A stretch of DNA of 64,000 nucleotides from Opeltia flavorubescens. Lineage: Eukaryota; Ascomycota; Lecanoromycetes; Teloschistales; Teloschistaceae. The DNA lies in assembly GCA_000442125.1 (NCBI GenBank), contig KE546982.1, forward strand, positions 519,889 to 583,888, given 5' to 3'. Both the position numbers and the translations under genes were made by a program. A model generated the notes under the pieces. The model worked only from the letters and a program-made list of their open reading frames with translations, was not told where the DNA came from and made no database searches. Shown piece after piece: positions 23,530-35,107 of this stretch (its first letter is position 1; every line of letters begins with the position of its first letter).

Positions 23530-23781
23530 TCACTCCTCGTAACCATATGTGTTGTCAGGTGGGGTGACGTGTAGAGACATTCCATATGAAAGTAGCCACT
23601 CATCATTACCTAGAAATATACAAGTACTGCGGCTATCGTATCCTAATCGATCTTGATCCACGCTCCGTTTCTTAACAAGATAAAACCAATGGCAGAAGTT
23701 ATGCGTGAAGCTAGCGTTTTGACAGCGAAGAGAGTCACAATTACGGCGTACAATGGGAAAGCTCGTCTTGTCGACGTACAT
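23530..23781 (-). CDS. Small globular-looking protein, uncertain
   Basis: Unrecognised 83-residue frame from ATG 23781, Cys-containing, ending in CIFLGNDEWLLSYG and a Pro/Tyr-rich tail. The end resembles ATLGSNDGWYERILI in the minus-strand gene at 43559-43891, where both have L-G-(S)-N-D-x-W close to the C-terminus. That resemblance is short and could be chance. Its start abuts exon 1 of the plus-strand model at 23780, so one of the two models is probably wrong at that end. Confidence 0.35.
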   Translation of the reverse strand: MYVDKTSFPIVRRNCDSLRCQNASFTHNFCHWFYLVKKRSVDQDRLGYDSRSTCIFLGNDEWLLSYGMSLHVTPPDNTYGYEE

Positions 23782-24343
23782 GCCAAGCTGCCCGAGCCCC
23801 GGATGTTCACACCCGAGTATGTACAAAATCCTCCATGATATCAATCTTCGCTAGAGATGAAGAGATTGGCTAATCCTTGACTAGGGAATTACTTCATCAC
23901 CTCGACACGCGGCTAGACGTGTTGGACGCCGCCATCGAGCGTCTTCGGCGGGATATTCAACTTTTTAAGCACGAGATCGAGGAGGCGTTGAGACTCCTGT
24001 CCTTCGACCGCCACCCACTTCGTAGGAAAAAGAGAATGGAGTTTCACAAAGACAGTAAGACTTGCAAACATCCTCTTCTAAACACGTGGTAACCTTTTTA
24101 TCGGAGTAGACTACATGAATCAAGCTTGAAGAGAGGTGTACTATGGCAAAGGACGGCGAGGGCGCTGCTCAATATTCATACGTTAGCGGAAGGGGCTGGA
24201 GGAAGAATGAAAAGTTAACATCGGATAAGGGCTGTGTCTTTGATCTTGTGGTAGTCTTGGGACGAATAGCAAAAGCATACGAGACTTCAACACCAGAAAA
24301 AAAATTCTGCATTAATGGGCTGCTAGACAGCGTAAACTTGTGA
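23780..24343 (+). CDS. Small coiled-coil protein
   Basis: Unrecognised, 140 aa. Exons 23780-23820, 23885-24054 and 24132-24343. Intron 1 is 64 bp (GTACAA, GCTAAT, GACTAG; phase 2) and intron 2 is 77 bp (GTAAGA donor, TTGAAG acceptor; phase 1). Exon 2 is a clear coiled coil (RLDVLDAAIERLRRDIQLF) followed by a basic LRRKKR patch. Exon 3 is soluble with no motif. Exon 2 is the firm part, as it has no ATG and is bracketed by stops. Exon 1 was chosen because it alone gives the right phase. No TM segment. Confidence 0.5.
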
Positions 24344-24528
24344 TGCTACCAATTTCATAGTCTCAAGAAATGCCGACAGAGGTTGACTTTGAATCGACGT
24401 GTTTGGACTTGACACTCGAGGTATTGCTCGCGAAGGTGTGGACCGCGCAAGACATCGACGGTATCGGTCATCCTGCCCGCTGTGTGAGCAGAGTGAATTA
24501 CCTGTGTTGAATCCCCTTCCATACATAC

Positions 24529-25119
24529 CTATACCCCATGACGGATCCTCCTTCTGTACACCCGTGCCTTATGAAAGATCCTCATACCATACAGCGCTGC
24601 CCAGTACTGGAGGCAGAGTTCAAGATATTCGTAGATGTATGAAGCTGCCACGGCGACCAGAATAACCAATGCCAACCATTTCCAATAAGCTTGGTATGGC
24701 CGGTATAACAACAGCCAGAAATAAAGTTGCCCTATCTTGCCATTCGGGAACTGTGCCGTACGGTCATGCAGATAATGGAGGGTTTGCTGTGTCGTCAGAT
24801 CATCCGTGGCGCGACTGATAGGGAAATAAGGTAGCTTCGTCGGCATTGCTGTAGTTGTGCTGGACACGCGCATCGTGGGAAGCTCCTGGATGTTTTTTGG
24901 CAGAGCCGACTCTTGGAAGCTAACGTTGCTGGTGTCTGAGCCATTATTAGTGCAGTCTTGACGAAGGAAATGGCATTGACAGGTTATCTTACTTCCTTCG
25001 TTCACCGAGATGCGGAGACTGATCTCCAAATCGAACGGCTTGATGCCGTGAAGAGTGACTGACAAGATCGAGACCGCCAGCATAATTAGTGCGATTGACA
25101 ACATTTTGGACTGAGCCAT
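24529..25119 (-). CDS. Membrane protein with N-terminal anchor/signal and C-terminal TM
   Basis: Unrecognised, 196 aa from ATG 25119. Residues 5-24 are hydrophobic (signal peptide or anchor). A lumenal-type region follows with three Cys (CQCH, QDC) and several N-x-S/T sites. TM segments lie at about 131-139 (short) and 147-165, before a basic tail (KARVYRRRIRH). Upstream, a GTACGT donor and TTAG acceptor (25136-25182) would join an open Ser/Arg-rich stretch in phase 0 to the codons before the Met, so an extra N-terminal disordered exon is quite possible. Confidence 0.6.
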   Translation of the reverse strand: MAQSKMLSIALIMLAVSILSVTLHGIKPFDLEISLRISVNEGSKITCQCHFLRQDCTNNGSDTSNVSFQESALPKNIQELPTMRVSSTTTAMPTKLPYFPISRATDDLTTQQTLHYLHDRTAQFPNGKIGQLYFWLLLYRPYQAYWKWLALVILVAVAASYIYEYLELCLQYWAALYGMRIFHKARVYRRRIRHGV

Positions 25120-26846
25120 GATGATGAAGTTGCCCTAATCTAGGTAAGCTTCGGCAAGCAAGTAGGGAAGACAGCACGTACGGCAATTCGAATCTTCTTC
25201 TGCAGGTTCCGGCTTGGATGATGGAGAGTTCTGGTTGACGCGAAGTTTGGAGATGTAGAAGCTGTAAAGGAACGCGATTCTACTCGCGTAAAAAATTCTT
25301 CCAGACCTAATCCAAATCAGGCGAAGCATGCAAGTCCTCATTGTTGATGATTATGTAAATGAAGGGCCTATGACGTATGTCCTGACTCTCTGTTGCTTTA
25401 CCCTTGAGAGAGGAACATGAATCTTAGATCGGGTGAGTCCTTCCTAATTGTGGGCCGTTCGGACCTCGATGCGAATGCCATGATCCGAATGCAAAAGTTT
25501 ATGACCACTTCTGATAGATCCGCCGAACTTTGTCCCCAGTCCTTATGAGCAGCGTAAAGTCAGATCTAGGGTTTACTGCCAGGGACAAAACCCGAAAAGT
25601 CCTGTGCGATCTGCGTAGGAAGAAGACATTCAATGCTCATCGTGATGAAGACTCGATAATATATTAGATAGGCACAATCGATTTGCTAGCAATTTCTCTG
25701 GTCTTCGCGCCTCTAAGGCTCGGTATTATTCATGAGGAATGTCAAAATTACCCTTGAGGGAAAGGCTTAGGACTTAAAGGAGGCGGTCAAACAGCCAGGA
25801 TAATTCGCTTCTGATTTATATCTAAAGAGTCAATCAATACTCGTATTAGATGAGTCTCGCAGACCTTTATAGACTTTCCTGGGCAATATATCGCTACTTC
25901 TCTTCTTTTCAACTTGCTCAAAAATCACCCGTGGGTGACTATACATTAATAGGACATGATAGCTTCAAATCAAGAATTTAGAGGATAAAGGGATAGGAAA
26001 TCCTCCGTATTAAACATTGGAGATGTCAGCTGACGCTCTTAGAAACGAGGTGGTCTTCTGAAACGTGTACTGAACATATTTACATCGAGGTTCTAGATAC
26101 TCGATACTCTTTCAGTATTTCACCATTATTTTCAGGTCCTCGTGGTATATTGTAGATACTCAAGTCGACTTGGGACGTACGGTCGTGATGGACCACCGGC
26201 TCGGAAGACAGGAGAGTTGAAGCACGTACACACTGCCGTTAACAGTCTGTGGAAAATTTGACTGAAGAGCGAGTTAGGGACGAGGAGGAGGGGAGGAAGA
26301 GAGCTCGATGACCGGCGTAATATATAATAAGGATATAATAAAAATCGAGTCCTACAGAATTATTTTGCTTGATCGGAACAATACGCGGTCCAATGGGATA
26401 ATAATCTCTACAAGAAACTTCGAACGTTAGAGCATTGCGAAAGCGCAAGATACTAAACTGCTGATGACATGAATTTTGACCACAATGAATGGGCTGTCTC
26501 TGAGATCTAAGTAAGGCAGTAATCCACATGACGTAAAAGATGTCGAAACTCTGAGATCAAGGCGTGTGGCCCAATGCTTTGACTGGGGCGTCATTCCGAC
26601 AATTTGAATATCATCAAGAACTTTAACACATCCTTGTTACACAGTCTGATCCTGCCGTCTTGGGCTCCTACCACAAGACATCCAAAGCTTTCACCTCGCC
26701 ATGGATGGAAGTCCCAAAATTTCGGTCCACTGCATGAAATTCCCGAATGCCTGGTACACTTTGACAAACTCTTGCCCGATGGACGAAAACTCGCTGCTGT
26801 CCTTTTCTAGGACACTTAAATCCTCCTCCAGCTTCTCAGCCATCTC
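25120..26846. other. No firm gene; possible 5' exon at the left end
   Basis: The first 200 bp may hold an upstream exon of the gene at 24529. The rest (25.34-26.85 kb) is AT-leaning with only short frames on both strands, and I see no repeats. Confidence 0.5.
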
Positions 26847-27629
26847 CTACCATGTTGACTCCTTGTCGTTTGCCCAATTGATACTCTCCCCAGTACCATA
26901 TCTCGACTGTTCTGCCGGCTGAAAGGATGACACCACACGTTCCATCATCTCGTTGTTGATATGGCTTGTCTCAGCCGCGCTGGCGTTAGGTGTTTTCGTT
27001 TCCTTTGCTTTTATTTCAAGCAAGATCAATGCTGCTTGCATCTTCTCGACTTCCGCCAGTTCCACTTTCTTGGCGTTGATGAGTGATTTATACAATGTCG
27101 TTGTGGCTAACAAGCCACTTTCATACTCTTGTAGTTCGTTAAAGATATTTGCTTCTTTGATGAGCAAGTTTTGCATGTATTCTTTTAGAAATTCGAAGTC
27201 ATCCTTTATCCGCTGTATGCCCTCTTTCGCTGATGGAATATTATATGGACGTATCAATCCAGGAGCGGAGGACTATATTTCTGATTAGCTGAAGAAGTAG
27301 AAAGATGGCCGAAGACCCACTTGCGAGGCACCAGCGATTTGGGGGTTGTCTGCGGCGCCTAAGACGCAAAATTCGTCTTCTGTTGTGTCCATATTACCTC
27401 GAGACTATACGTCGGATTAGCTGAGGAGTACCAAAAGCCTCGACAGACGCACCTTTGAGCCTTTCGAGGTGTTAGATGTGGTCGATTCTGAACTTCTTTC
27501 GTAAGAAGACTCCGACTCGGAAGGTTTCCCTCCACTGATACGTTTGGATGGTCGCATCTCCGGGGATTCTGGCGGAGTCTTCGAGGCCGAATGTAGAACA
27601 TTCGCTTTCCTCTTCATGCCGCTGGCCAT
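26847..27629 (-). CDS. Coiled-coil protein with NLS-like, Ser-rich N-terminus
   Basis: Unrecognised, 228 aa. Exons 27453-27629, 27321-27404 and 26847-27272. Both introns are 48 bp, phase 0, and share AGCTAATC branch sites and ATAG acceptors (donors GTGCGT and GTGGGT). Exon 1 starts MASGMKRKANV and is Ser/Glu/Pro-rich with another basic PSKR patch. Exon 2 is short and acidic. Exon 3 is a long coiled coil (IKDDFEFLKEYMQNLLIKE; KKVELAEVEKMQAALILLE). No TM segment; probably nuclear. The clean, twin introns make this one of the best-supported models in the window. Confidence 0.8.
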
Positions 27630-28747
27630 GGTTCATGAAATAGTGGAAGGAGGTTCAAAAACCTGTAGCGAAGGTGCGAAGGTGGGTGTCGCCTAGATAA
27701 CAGCAATCTTTGTGTAGAGCAAATGATCTTCATTTCTTATCATGGTGGTCGTCACATTTACACTGTTGACTGGCCAAAATCATCACATGAATGCAGCTCT
27801 ACAGCTTTAGTATCTGGGGCTTTAGGCATTCGTAACACAAGCCAAAACATCTCTGACCCATGGTCGAGGTGTACTATTCAAGAGATAGAGATACAGCAGA
27901 GGTCGAATAGCATAGTAAATGCACGCTTAGGAATATATGTGACAGCCATATATATAATATAATTCCTTTCATCTGTATGAGGACCGGTCACTCAGACGTG
28001 GGTAAGATACATCGGCACAGTCTCCGGGTAGTGAGTGGCGCATTGATAACAAAATCAATCAACCAACCAAGCTTATGAAAAGCTGAAAACTCACGCATGT
28101 TAATGATCGTAGCAAATTAATCGGATAGAGTAGGTTGTAAAGTCTCTGACGCTGGCGTGATTTGATTAGAGAGTAAAAGGAGATAATGCATAGTTCACTA
28201 TACACACCATATTCTTAAGCGCTCCATATTTGAATTGGCTTGAAAGATCGTTGTAGTCCAATGAATGCATACCGAAAGGAATAAGATGAGTGTTGGGTGG
28301 ATCCAAGTGGGATCATTCTAAATACAGCACCGCCATCGCCCTGGGTGAGAATTCCATCGTTTTTCTCGAAGCTGCTTTGAAATTCAAGGAAAAGAAATAA
28401 AATCTATGAACTCGGCCAGAACATGTGCAGCTCTAAAGAAAGCTCCTACTAATTCCTCAGGGTGTACAAAAAATACCACCTCCGCAACTTAAAGCACACT
28501 CAATAATCGTCCATCGAATTCTCTTCCTTCCTATTCACAAGTTTTCAAGACACGGGTGACAAGACTCGTACCAGGTGGTACAGAGTCAGAGTGAGGTCGT
28601 ATTCCATGTTTAGAAGCCGCCAAAAAGGGCTGTAATCTTGCTGCTCTTGGCTGATCGGAGAGCATTTTGCCCCTGCGAAAATATCAGTCCTGTCGATGCA
28701 GACTTTCATATGCCTACTCTGGACGAGCGACAGGTCTAACTCACATT
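27630..28747. other. Intergenic, no supported gene
   Basis: Short frames only. It holds the promoter of the gene starting at 27629 and the 3' region of the gene at 28748. Confidence 0.55.
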
Positions 28748-29302
28748 CTAGTCCTCGTGGACGGTCGAGCTGTCACCTCCAACGAGACTACCTGATATGA
28801 CCCCGTGCTCGTCTTCGTGTCTCTCGTATTGTACCTGTAATGCTTTGACGTCTTCGTAAATTTCTTTCAAAACCTGTAGTACCCGGCTGAGGCGGCTATT
28901 GGCTTCACTAAGCTCGTTCCTGAGCCGGGTGTTCTCAGTCACTAGACTCTTGCCGAAAAGAAACCGGATCAAAATAGATCTAGAAGTATAGTCAGTCCAG
29001 CTTTTGCAAAACAGAGAAGAAGTGAGACTTAACGTGGAAACCATCACGGCAAAAGCGGCTAGGAATGTTATCATTATGATGGTCAAAAGACCAATGGCGT
29101 CTGTTTTCTGCTGGAAAATTTGGAATCTTGTGGTTGAATTGGTCTCTGGATTGAAGAGGATAGACATTGCATGAATAATGGACGGTATGAATTGGAACAT
29201 GAGCGATACCCCAATGACAAGTGGGAGAACCGTTATACTGAGGAATATCAGGGCTTCCAAGAAAGTCTGTGGGACTGGCATTCCCTGGACTGTAAAGAAC
29301 AT
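28748..29302 (-). CDS. Two-TM protein with cytosolic coiled coil
   Basis: Unrecognised. ATG 29302 (an upstream in-frame extension has only TTG). Exon 1 29034-29302 and exon 2 28748-28979 give 166 aa. The 54-bp intron (GTTAAG, CTGAC, TTCTAG; phase 2) contains no stop and is a multiple of three, so retention would add 18 residues after TM2. TM helices at about 15-40 and 68-90; a coiled coil at 101-147 (LVTENTRLRNELSEANSRL). Likely a membrane-tethered oligomeric coiled coil. Its start faces the gene at 29542 across about 240 bp. Confidence 0.65.
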   Translation of the reverse strand: MFFTVQGMPVPQTFLEALIFLSITVLPLVIGVSLMFQFIPSIIHAMSILFNPETNSTTRFQIFQQKTDAIGLLTIIMITFLAAFAVMVSTLSLTSSLFCKSWTDYTSRSILIRFLFGKSLVTENTRLRNELSEANSRLSRVLQVLKEIYEDVKALQVQYERHEDEHGVISGSLVGGDSSTVHED

Positions 29303-29541
29303 TTTTGAGTGTTTGAACGGGTGCAGAGTATTGAAGTAGACTATGATCGATAACACGTGGCTGGTGGAAAGGTAGAATACGTTGAGAGGATTGAGAATTT
29401 GCAAGCCCAGATTTTCAAATTCGAAAAACCCGGACCAATGTGGGAGCCAAGTGGTGATCTTGGCAATCTAGACCAAGAATTGAATGGCTTGCCCTTATCA
29501 ATAGCCGAGTTTATTTTCATGAAAGTCTCGCAGCCTTATCG

Positions 29542-30562
29542 ATGGTGCGGTGATAGCCTCACACGTCGCCTTCTTGCAATTCCCCCTGTTTTTCAACCCC
29601 AAAAGAAAGCGGATTTCTGAACCAACTGAAACAATGGAAGAGATTGGAGTAAGATCTTGTGTTTCGTTTGAGAAGGACGGGGAGCTACCGGCCCGGAAGA
29701 TGGTCATTGAAGGGTCAATGGGAGACTGTACTCCCTCTCATTCCGTTGAGTTGTTGCCTGCGCTGCAACGAGCTGCTGCTAATGCGCCTGATTAGGATCT
29801 CGAAAACCTAAGCTATATGCTGTCGATGTGTGACAACACTCAAATCATCGCTGGACCTGATCGAACGCCGTCGGAGGAGGAGTCTGACAATTTTGACCCT
29901 GAATCACCAACTCTAGCATTCAGTACCAATTTCCCCATGCAGAGCTCAGAGCTGGACATTCCTCATTTAAGAAGGCAAGTGGGTCACAATTCGTTCGTAA
30001 AAATCAAGGGATTCCCGAATTCAGTTCTGACCTTGATACCTGCGGCAGCTTAAACAACGAAATCAAGCAACAACTTGATTACACAGTGAACGATTGTAAT
30101 CTACTATACGACAGCGGAAAGCCTCCATTGATCGTGGATACAATAGAACCCAGCCAATTGTCCGCCGATTTTTCTATCCCTGCAGCTCACATCCAGTGGT
30201 CAATCGAAAACTGCGAAAAATCGCTTGCTGCTCGAGCGGTACAACTAGCGGAGTCTGGACAGACGTACAATGATCTATCAAATGATCATCAGCAGGCGCA
30301 CGAAGAGGTCGTTGATGAGATCTTATGCCTATTCTCTAATCACGTGGATACCTCACTCGGTGACGGTTCCTGGCTTCCGGAGGTAGAATTAGCAGCCTGG
30401 GACATTGTGACTCGTCCTTTGGTGGACAATGCTCTAAATGCATGGAGTAGGAAAGATATGGCAGAATGGGAATACTATGACCTTAAAATGGCCGATGACG
30501 AAGAAAGACGCCGCCTCGCTTTCACACGGACTTTTCTAGACGGAACAGCTCGGGATGAGTAA
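29542..30562 (+). CDS. KRISEP-motif soluble protein, probable nuclear
   Basis: Unrecognised. Firm exons: 29796-29974 and 30025-30562. The stretch ending at 29744 joins across a 51-bp intron (GTTGAG, GCTAAT, GATTAG; phase 0). The intron 29975-30024 is best explained as GC-AG (AAG/GCAAGT). The first exons are tentative: an 8-bp exon (29542-29549) joined to 29606 gives MVRKRISEPTETMEE and keeps frame; total 287 aa. The basic-SEP motif matches RKRRRTSEP and RKRRRASEP in the duplicated pair at 59212-62051, so I infer a dispersed relative. The C-terminal half is helical with conserved-looking Trp (HIQWSIENCEKSL; EVELAAWDIVTRPLVD). No TM segment. Confidence 0.55.
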
Positions 30563-33500
30563 GGATCGCCACTTGAACCTAGCTGTAAGGATCTCCCTGT
30601 CCGAATCGCTTGGTATCAGAAGCTGATTGAGTGGTAGACGACCGTGGTAGCCCGCGTGATTATTCTTGTCAGATACTGTTCCAATGTCGAAGGGTCCTAA
30701 GCGATACGCTGCTACGCCGAAAAAGCAAGCATCCGTTCAGTTACGAGAAGTGGCTCAGACTGTTTTCTCTTTCGCGTTGATCAAGCACTGTTCACCGATC
30801 TTAACTTTTCTTCCTTATTGAATGCAGTACTTCCTGCCAGGGACGTTTGTTGGTACTTCAAAAGTCTAGTGTACTTGTCACCACATAGGTATTTCGAATG
30901 TCGGTGCACTGTATGAAGGGTACAATGGATCTCTGTTGGCGAATTGAAGGCTGTTTAATAGTATCGGAGGAGCTTCAGGATTCTGCATTCTTTCATCGAC
31001 CCATGTATTTAGACCAAATCACTTCGCACTGGAAATTTCTCATCCATGGCTGACCGTACTTTGAACTGGGTCTTAGGGTAGGATCCTCTTCGAATCATGA
31101 TTCACCGCNGCCCAGCGATACTCGATTCTACCCAAGATTCGTGTGCTAGCTTATCGCTTGAGAGCAACAGTTCCACATCTCCGTAGCTAATTCATGGCAG
31201 CTCACTTAGGCAGCATATCATCCTCTTGTCCGCTATATATGATGCGATATTCGAATTTCGACTGCGGACGCCCAAATAGCGCATGTATGCGTCGCTCCTG
31301 CCACCATGCGTGTGTTCGCCGTGGTCACCGATCCAGCCATGACCTGCAAGTCTCCAATAGTGAATCCGCCTCAGTCTTCCCCATGATAGGAATCCATACT
31401 AGCTCGGCCTTGAAACCAATCGGCGTAGTCTTGTTCCATTCCAGGGTTGCTTAGGCTCTGTTATTTACTGTATGCTGTTTCAATACCGCTCGCATGGTTC
31501 AACGCTGCGTTCGCTTACCATAATATGCTTGGCTACCAACGTTGCCACGCATGACACCCTTAAAACACATCCGGCTGTTTCATCGCCCGCCTCTTGCTCA
31601 ATATGCAAGGCTGGTACAAGTCGTGCTCCTGAAACCATTCTTCCCGACCCGTAGCTGGGCAACCCTGAACTCTTGGCTCCGATCGGTCAAAATGACATTC
31701 GGGAAGGTGGACCCTATTGCTGGAACCTGAAACGTGCGGCCGCCCTCGTCGCAGAACTCCGTGTGGAAGACGACCGTGAATGCATCTGGGTGGGATGGCG
31801 TGCGATACTGAGGGTTCATTTAAGTACTTATTACCATGGGTGCATGGCGCAATGTAATATAGCCTGCAATAATCCTTTTTTCAGCGTTAGAGAGACCCTA
31901 TGGGCTGGTGGCTGTATTTCATCGTGGAGGGGACAAAAGTTGGTGTTTCGGAGCACGACTGTGATATAGTGAGCCTTGTAAATATCACCAAGCTGGAAAT
32001 CACATGTATCGTTACCTAGGATGGTCTATGTTGGAGATATAATGGGGCCTCCACAAGACGCGGTCTCGAGCCTTGTTTGCTGAGAATAGTTGAAGGTAAA
32101 GTGCGTCTCAAACTCCGATCGTCAAGTCGTCAGGTCGAATCTATGGTCTTGGCGGTGCTGTTAACTGCGGGCGCATACTCTTCAGCACCAGAGACCTTAG
32201 GATTGCCATTCCTTGAGACGGCGCAGTGGTGCTACAGCTGGGAGATAACAACATAGGGTGCGTGGCTCTCGCCCTCCTATGTCCGCTCAAGATTCAGGGC
32301 CGGTGCTGACGGTGACTAGAGAATGAGATAGATGTATTGTGGTATTCTCAAATTCCTAAAACATGAAGCCGAAGCGCGTTCATCCTCCACCCTCCAGCAT
32401 CAGCGTGTTTTCCAGTTCCTGGTGGATACTCTCGCCAACGTGGATCATGGCAACGCTACCAGCCCTTGTTTCTCCCGTCCTGCTTACATTCCATACTCCA
32501 TGGTATCAGCACCGGCCTTTGCCTGCCGCTCAACACCGTTGGAGAATGGGTGCACCCTGATAACCTTCTGGATATCGCAATATGAGCTTGGAGAAGGACT
32601 TCGAGATCGTTTCTAATGTCAGAGTAAAGGTTCCTTGCCTTGCGGTTGCGCATAGGGGGAAACGGGGAGGATGAAGGGATACGCTTAGAAAAGAGGATCT
32701 TGATTGACTTCAAGCAAGCGAGTGGAAGGACAAAGGGAGCAGACCACCGGCCTAGGTAGGTCACTTCGGAAAGTCCACGGACAAAGAAACTTAGATGTCA
32801 GCAAACTTCTTCCGCTTTTTAGCCGGAAGTCTGCCGGACAAGTATACTTCTTGTTGGTTGAAAGCTACCTCCCATCTTGGGGATTACAACCACACCGCCA
32901 TTGGAACGTCATACATTCAATCCAGTCTACAACAGCCTTTTCTTTTGATATATCGCAGCGCAAATGCGCCACTGTCCCCATATTGGATTCAGCTTGTGCA
33001 GAAAACCATTGCGATATTTCCAAAGCAGCGTCATCATCAAGGTCCAGGTCGGTACTGCTTTAGTGCCAAAATCTTGAGAAGACGACAAAGCGTGGTGTGA
33101 CCGAAATGCGCATCAGTAGAGGGTCTCACACCTACATGAAACTCTCACTCATTAGATCATGGAAAACAGTTTCAGATTACGTCTACGCAGCTTAAGATCC
33201 ATCGGGGTATGAAAGCTTCTTCCAGCTGCAGATATCAAGACACCTTCCTACCCCCACCTCAGAAGACGACGCTTTCGCAGCATTGGAGAGCCTGTAGGGG
33301 CTTTATCGACTGCCTGACCAGGCGGACTTCATGGTTGTCGGCTTGGGGGGTATCTTTGAACTAGGACGAGTCATTGCCTATAATTCCAGTATCCATCTCA
33401 TGCAAGCATCGCTTCGGGGGCTCCAATCTGCTTGCGCTACAGCGCTAGCGCGATTATAAGCCCTTGTCCTCTGCCAAACCCGTTAGCAACTTCTTCATAG

Positions 33501-34568
33501 CCAGACTCTCTCCAGCAAAGGGTGCACTTCCATGTAAAAGACTCAAGCGGTGTGGGGATACGTCCAAACATTTGCGAACACGGGAGGAGTGCTGGAGGAA
33601 TGATCTTCACATATCTGCAACTACTTCCATGTCAACCCGCGACAGACCCCCGATAGTCTTAACAACTACTCATATGTAAGTCCTTTTTGTTGTCTAATAT
33701 CTTGGAATTAACCGAGTTCCTCTTAGCCTCCAGACTTATCGCATCGAGCAATACGGCTGAAAGGAATCGGAGGATGATGCTAAGCAACAAATCCGATGGC
33801 TCGCTCGAGAGCATACTTATTCGATCTTAATAATCCATCCTTCGGTATCCCTTCGTCATCTATTCATGCGAGATCGGCTTTGTGAACGAGATCAGGCGGC
33901 AGTGCACCTAGTAGCGGAATTTGTACTATCATCAAGCAGAAGTTCACACGAATGGAAATTGCTAGTGTCGGGTGTCCGTGATTTGTATTGACGGCACGGC
34001 ATGGCTCTGACCTACGGTCCACGAATATATTAGTGCTCCCATCCTCGTTACAAAGATCATCCAGCGGTATCCTACTGAGCTCTCTACAGCTGTGAATCAC
34101 AGGATGAAACTGGCAAACTCTGGTGGAAATATCGGGCGGCTGGTTAAACTCGAGCGCTGAGATAAAGCTCGTTACATTATGGAATATGTGGTCTGCAGAA
34201 GCTTTCCAATCATGTTGAGATGTTAAGAAGCTATGTTAGCAGAGAGGTATTGAAGCGACAGAGGGGTAATAGTCCGAGATACTGAAAAAAGAATCGTCAA
34301 AGCGTCTCTTAGCATTCGAGGCCGATGAGCGGAAATTCACTGCTACTTAATCACGTGTCACGTGGAGGAAGCTTGACTTGCTTGGCAGCAGAACCTAGAA
34401 GTCATCACTTCCTATTCACTCGGATTGTTTTATTCAAGGGGCTTCGCTCTTGTTAGACCGACCACCCTATCTCTCGTTCGGTCGCCACACAGACGCTGAA
34501 GCAAGATTTCTAAAACTATCCAAAAAACTCCGAATCTCTATTTCAGTAACCATACCCGCAATCTGACA
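30563..34568. other. Large gene-poor stretch with one decayed gene
   Basis: About 4 kb. A minus-strand relic is at 31519-31819. Weak plus frames at 31194-31454, 32332-32616 and 32704-33063 lack splice partners. An N lies at 31109. No transposon hallmark was seen. Confidence 0.5.
31519..31819 (-). pseudogene. Decayed or unresolved minus-strand gene fragment
   Basis: ATG 31819 opens a protein-like frame (FTVVFHTEFCDEGGRTF; AIGSTFPNVILTDRSQEF) that ends at 31598. A second frame overlapping its end continues with LVPALHIEQEAGDETAG to a GTAAGC donor at 31518. The two frames need a shift or an unseen intron to join, and no clean continuation downstream was found. I read it as a broken copy of an unidentified globular protein. 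Confidence 0.35.
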
Positions 34569-35107
34569 ATGCCGTCCGTAAGTCTTCAGAGGCTCTGACG
34601 CCTATAGCAACAATGCTAACGCTGACTATAGGTTCACACCATGGATGAACTCATAGATCTATTGATAAAGAAAAACTTCCCAGACGTTACAGGGATCAAG
34701 AAAAAATGGGAGCGGCAGGTTCGCTCTGAGCTGTTCATGCTAGAAGATAAGCTAGAAGACTTGCTAGTCAATGAGTACGAAAAGGATCTGATCAGACAGA
34801 GTATGGAAAATTCACTGACAAGATTTAGACCGAACGTCCGTAACGACCAAAATCTTCTTCGTCAAATGCATGTCGTGAAATACATGCGAGTCACTCTGGA
34901 TAGCGCGGTGACACCAGGTGGGCAGAATTCATTCCTGAAACAAATATCTTACTAATGATGCTAGGGGGCGTATACAAAATTGTTCAGACGCAATATTTTA
35001 CGATAGCCTGCCCTCAAGGTTTCATGACCTTCCTGAAGATCCTCCTTGGACTCGCGCTTTGCTTCCTGCAAATTGCTGTAATTCTCAAAGTTCTCGGCGC
35101 TTTTTGA
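34569..35107 (+). CDS. Tail-anchored helical protein
   Basis: Unrecognised, 145 aa. Exon 1 is only 9 bp (34569-34577, MPS). A 54-bp intron (GTAAGT, GCTGAC, TATAG; phase 0), exon 2 34632-34917, then a 47-bp intron (GTGGGC, ACTAATG, GCTAG; phase 1) and exon 3 34965-35107. Exon 2 is charged and helical (ELFMLEDKLEDLLVNEYEK). Exon 3 carries a TM helix at about residues 119-141 (LKILLGLALCFLQIAVILKV) almost at the C-terminus, which fits a tail-anchored topology with the helical domain in the cytosol. Without splicing exon 2 runs to 34955 and the TM is missed. Splice signals are near consensus. Confidence 0.72.
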
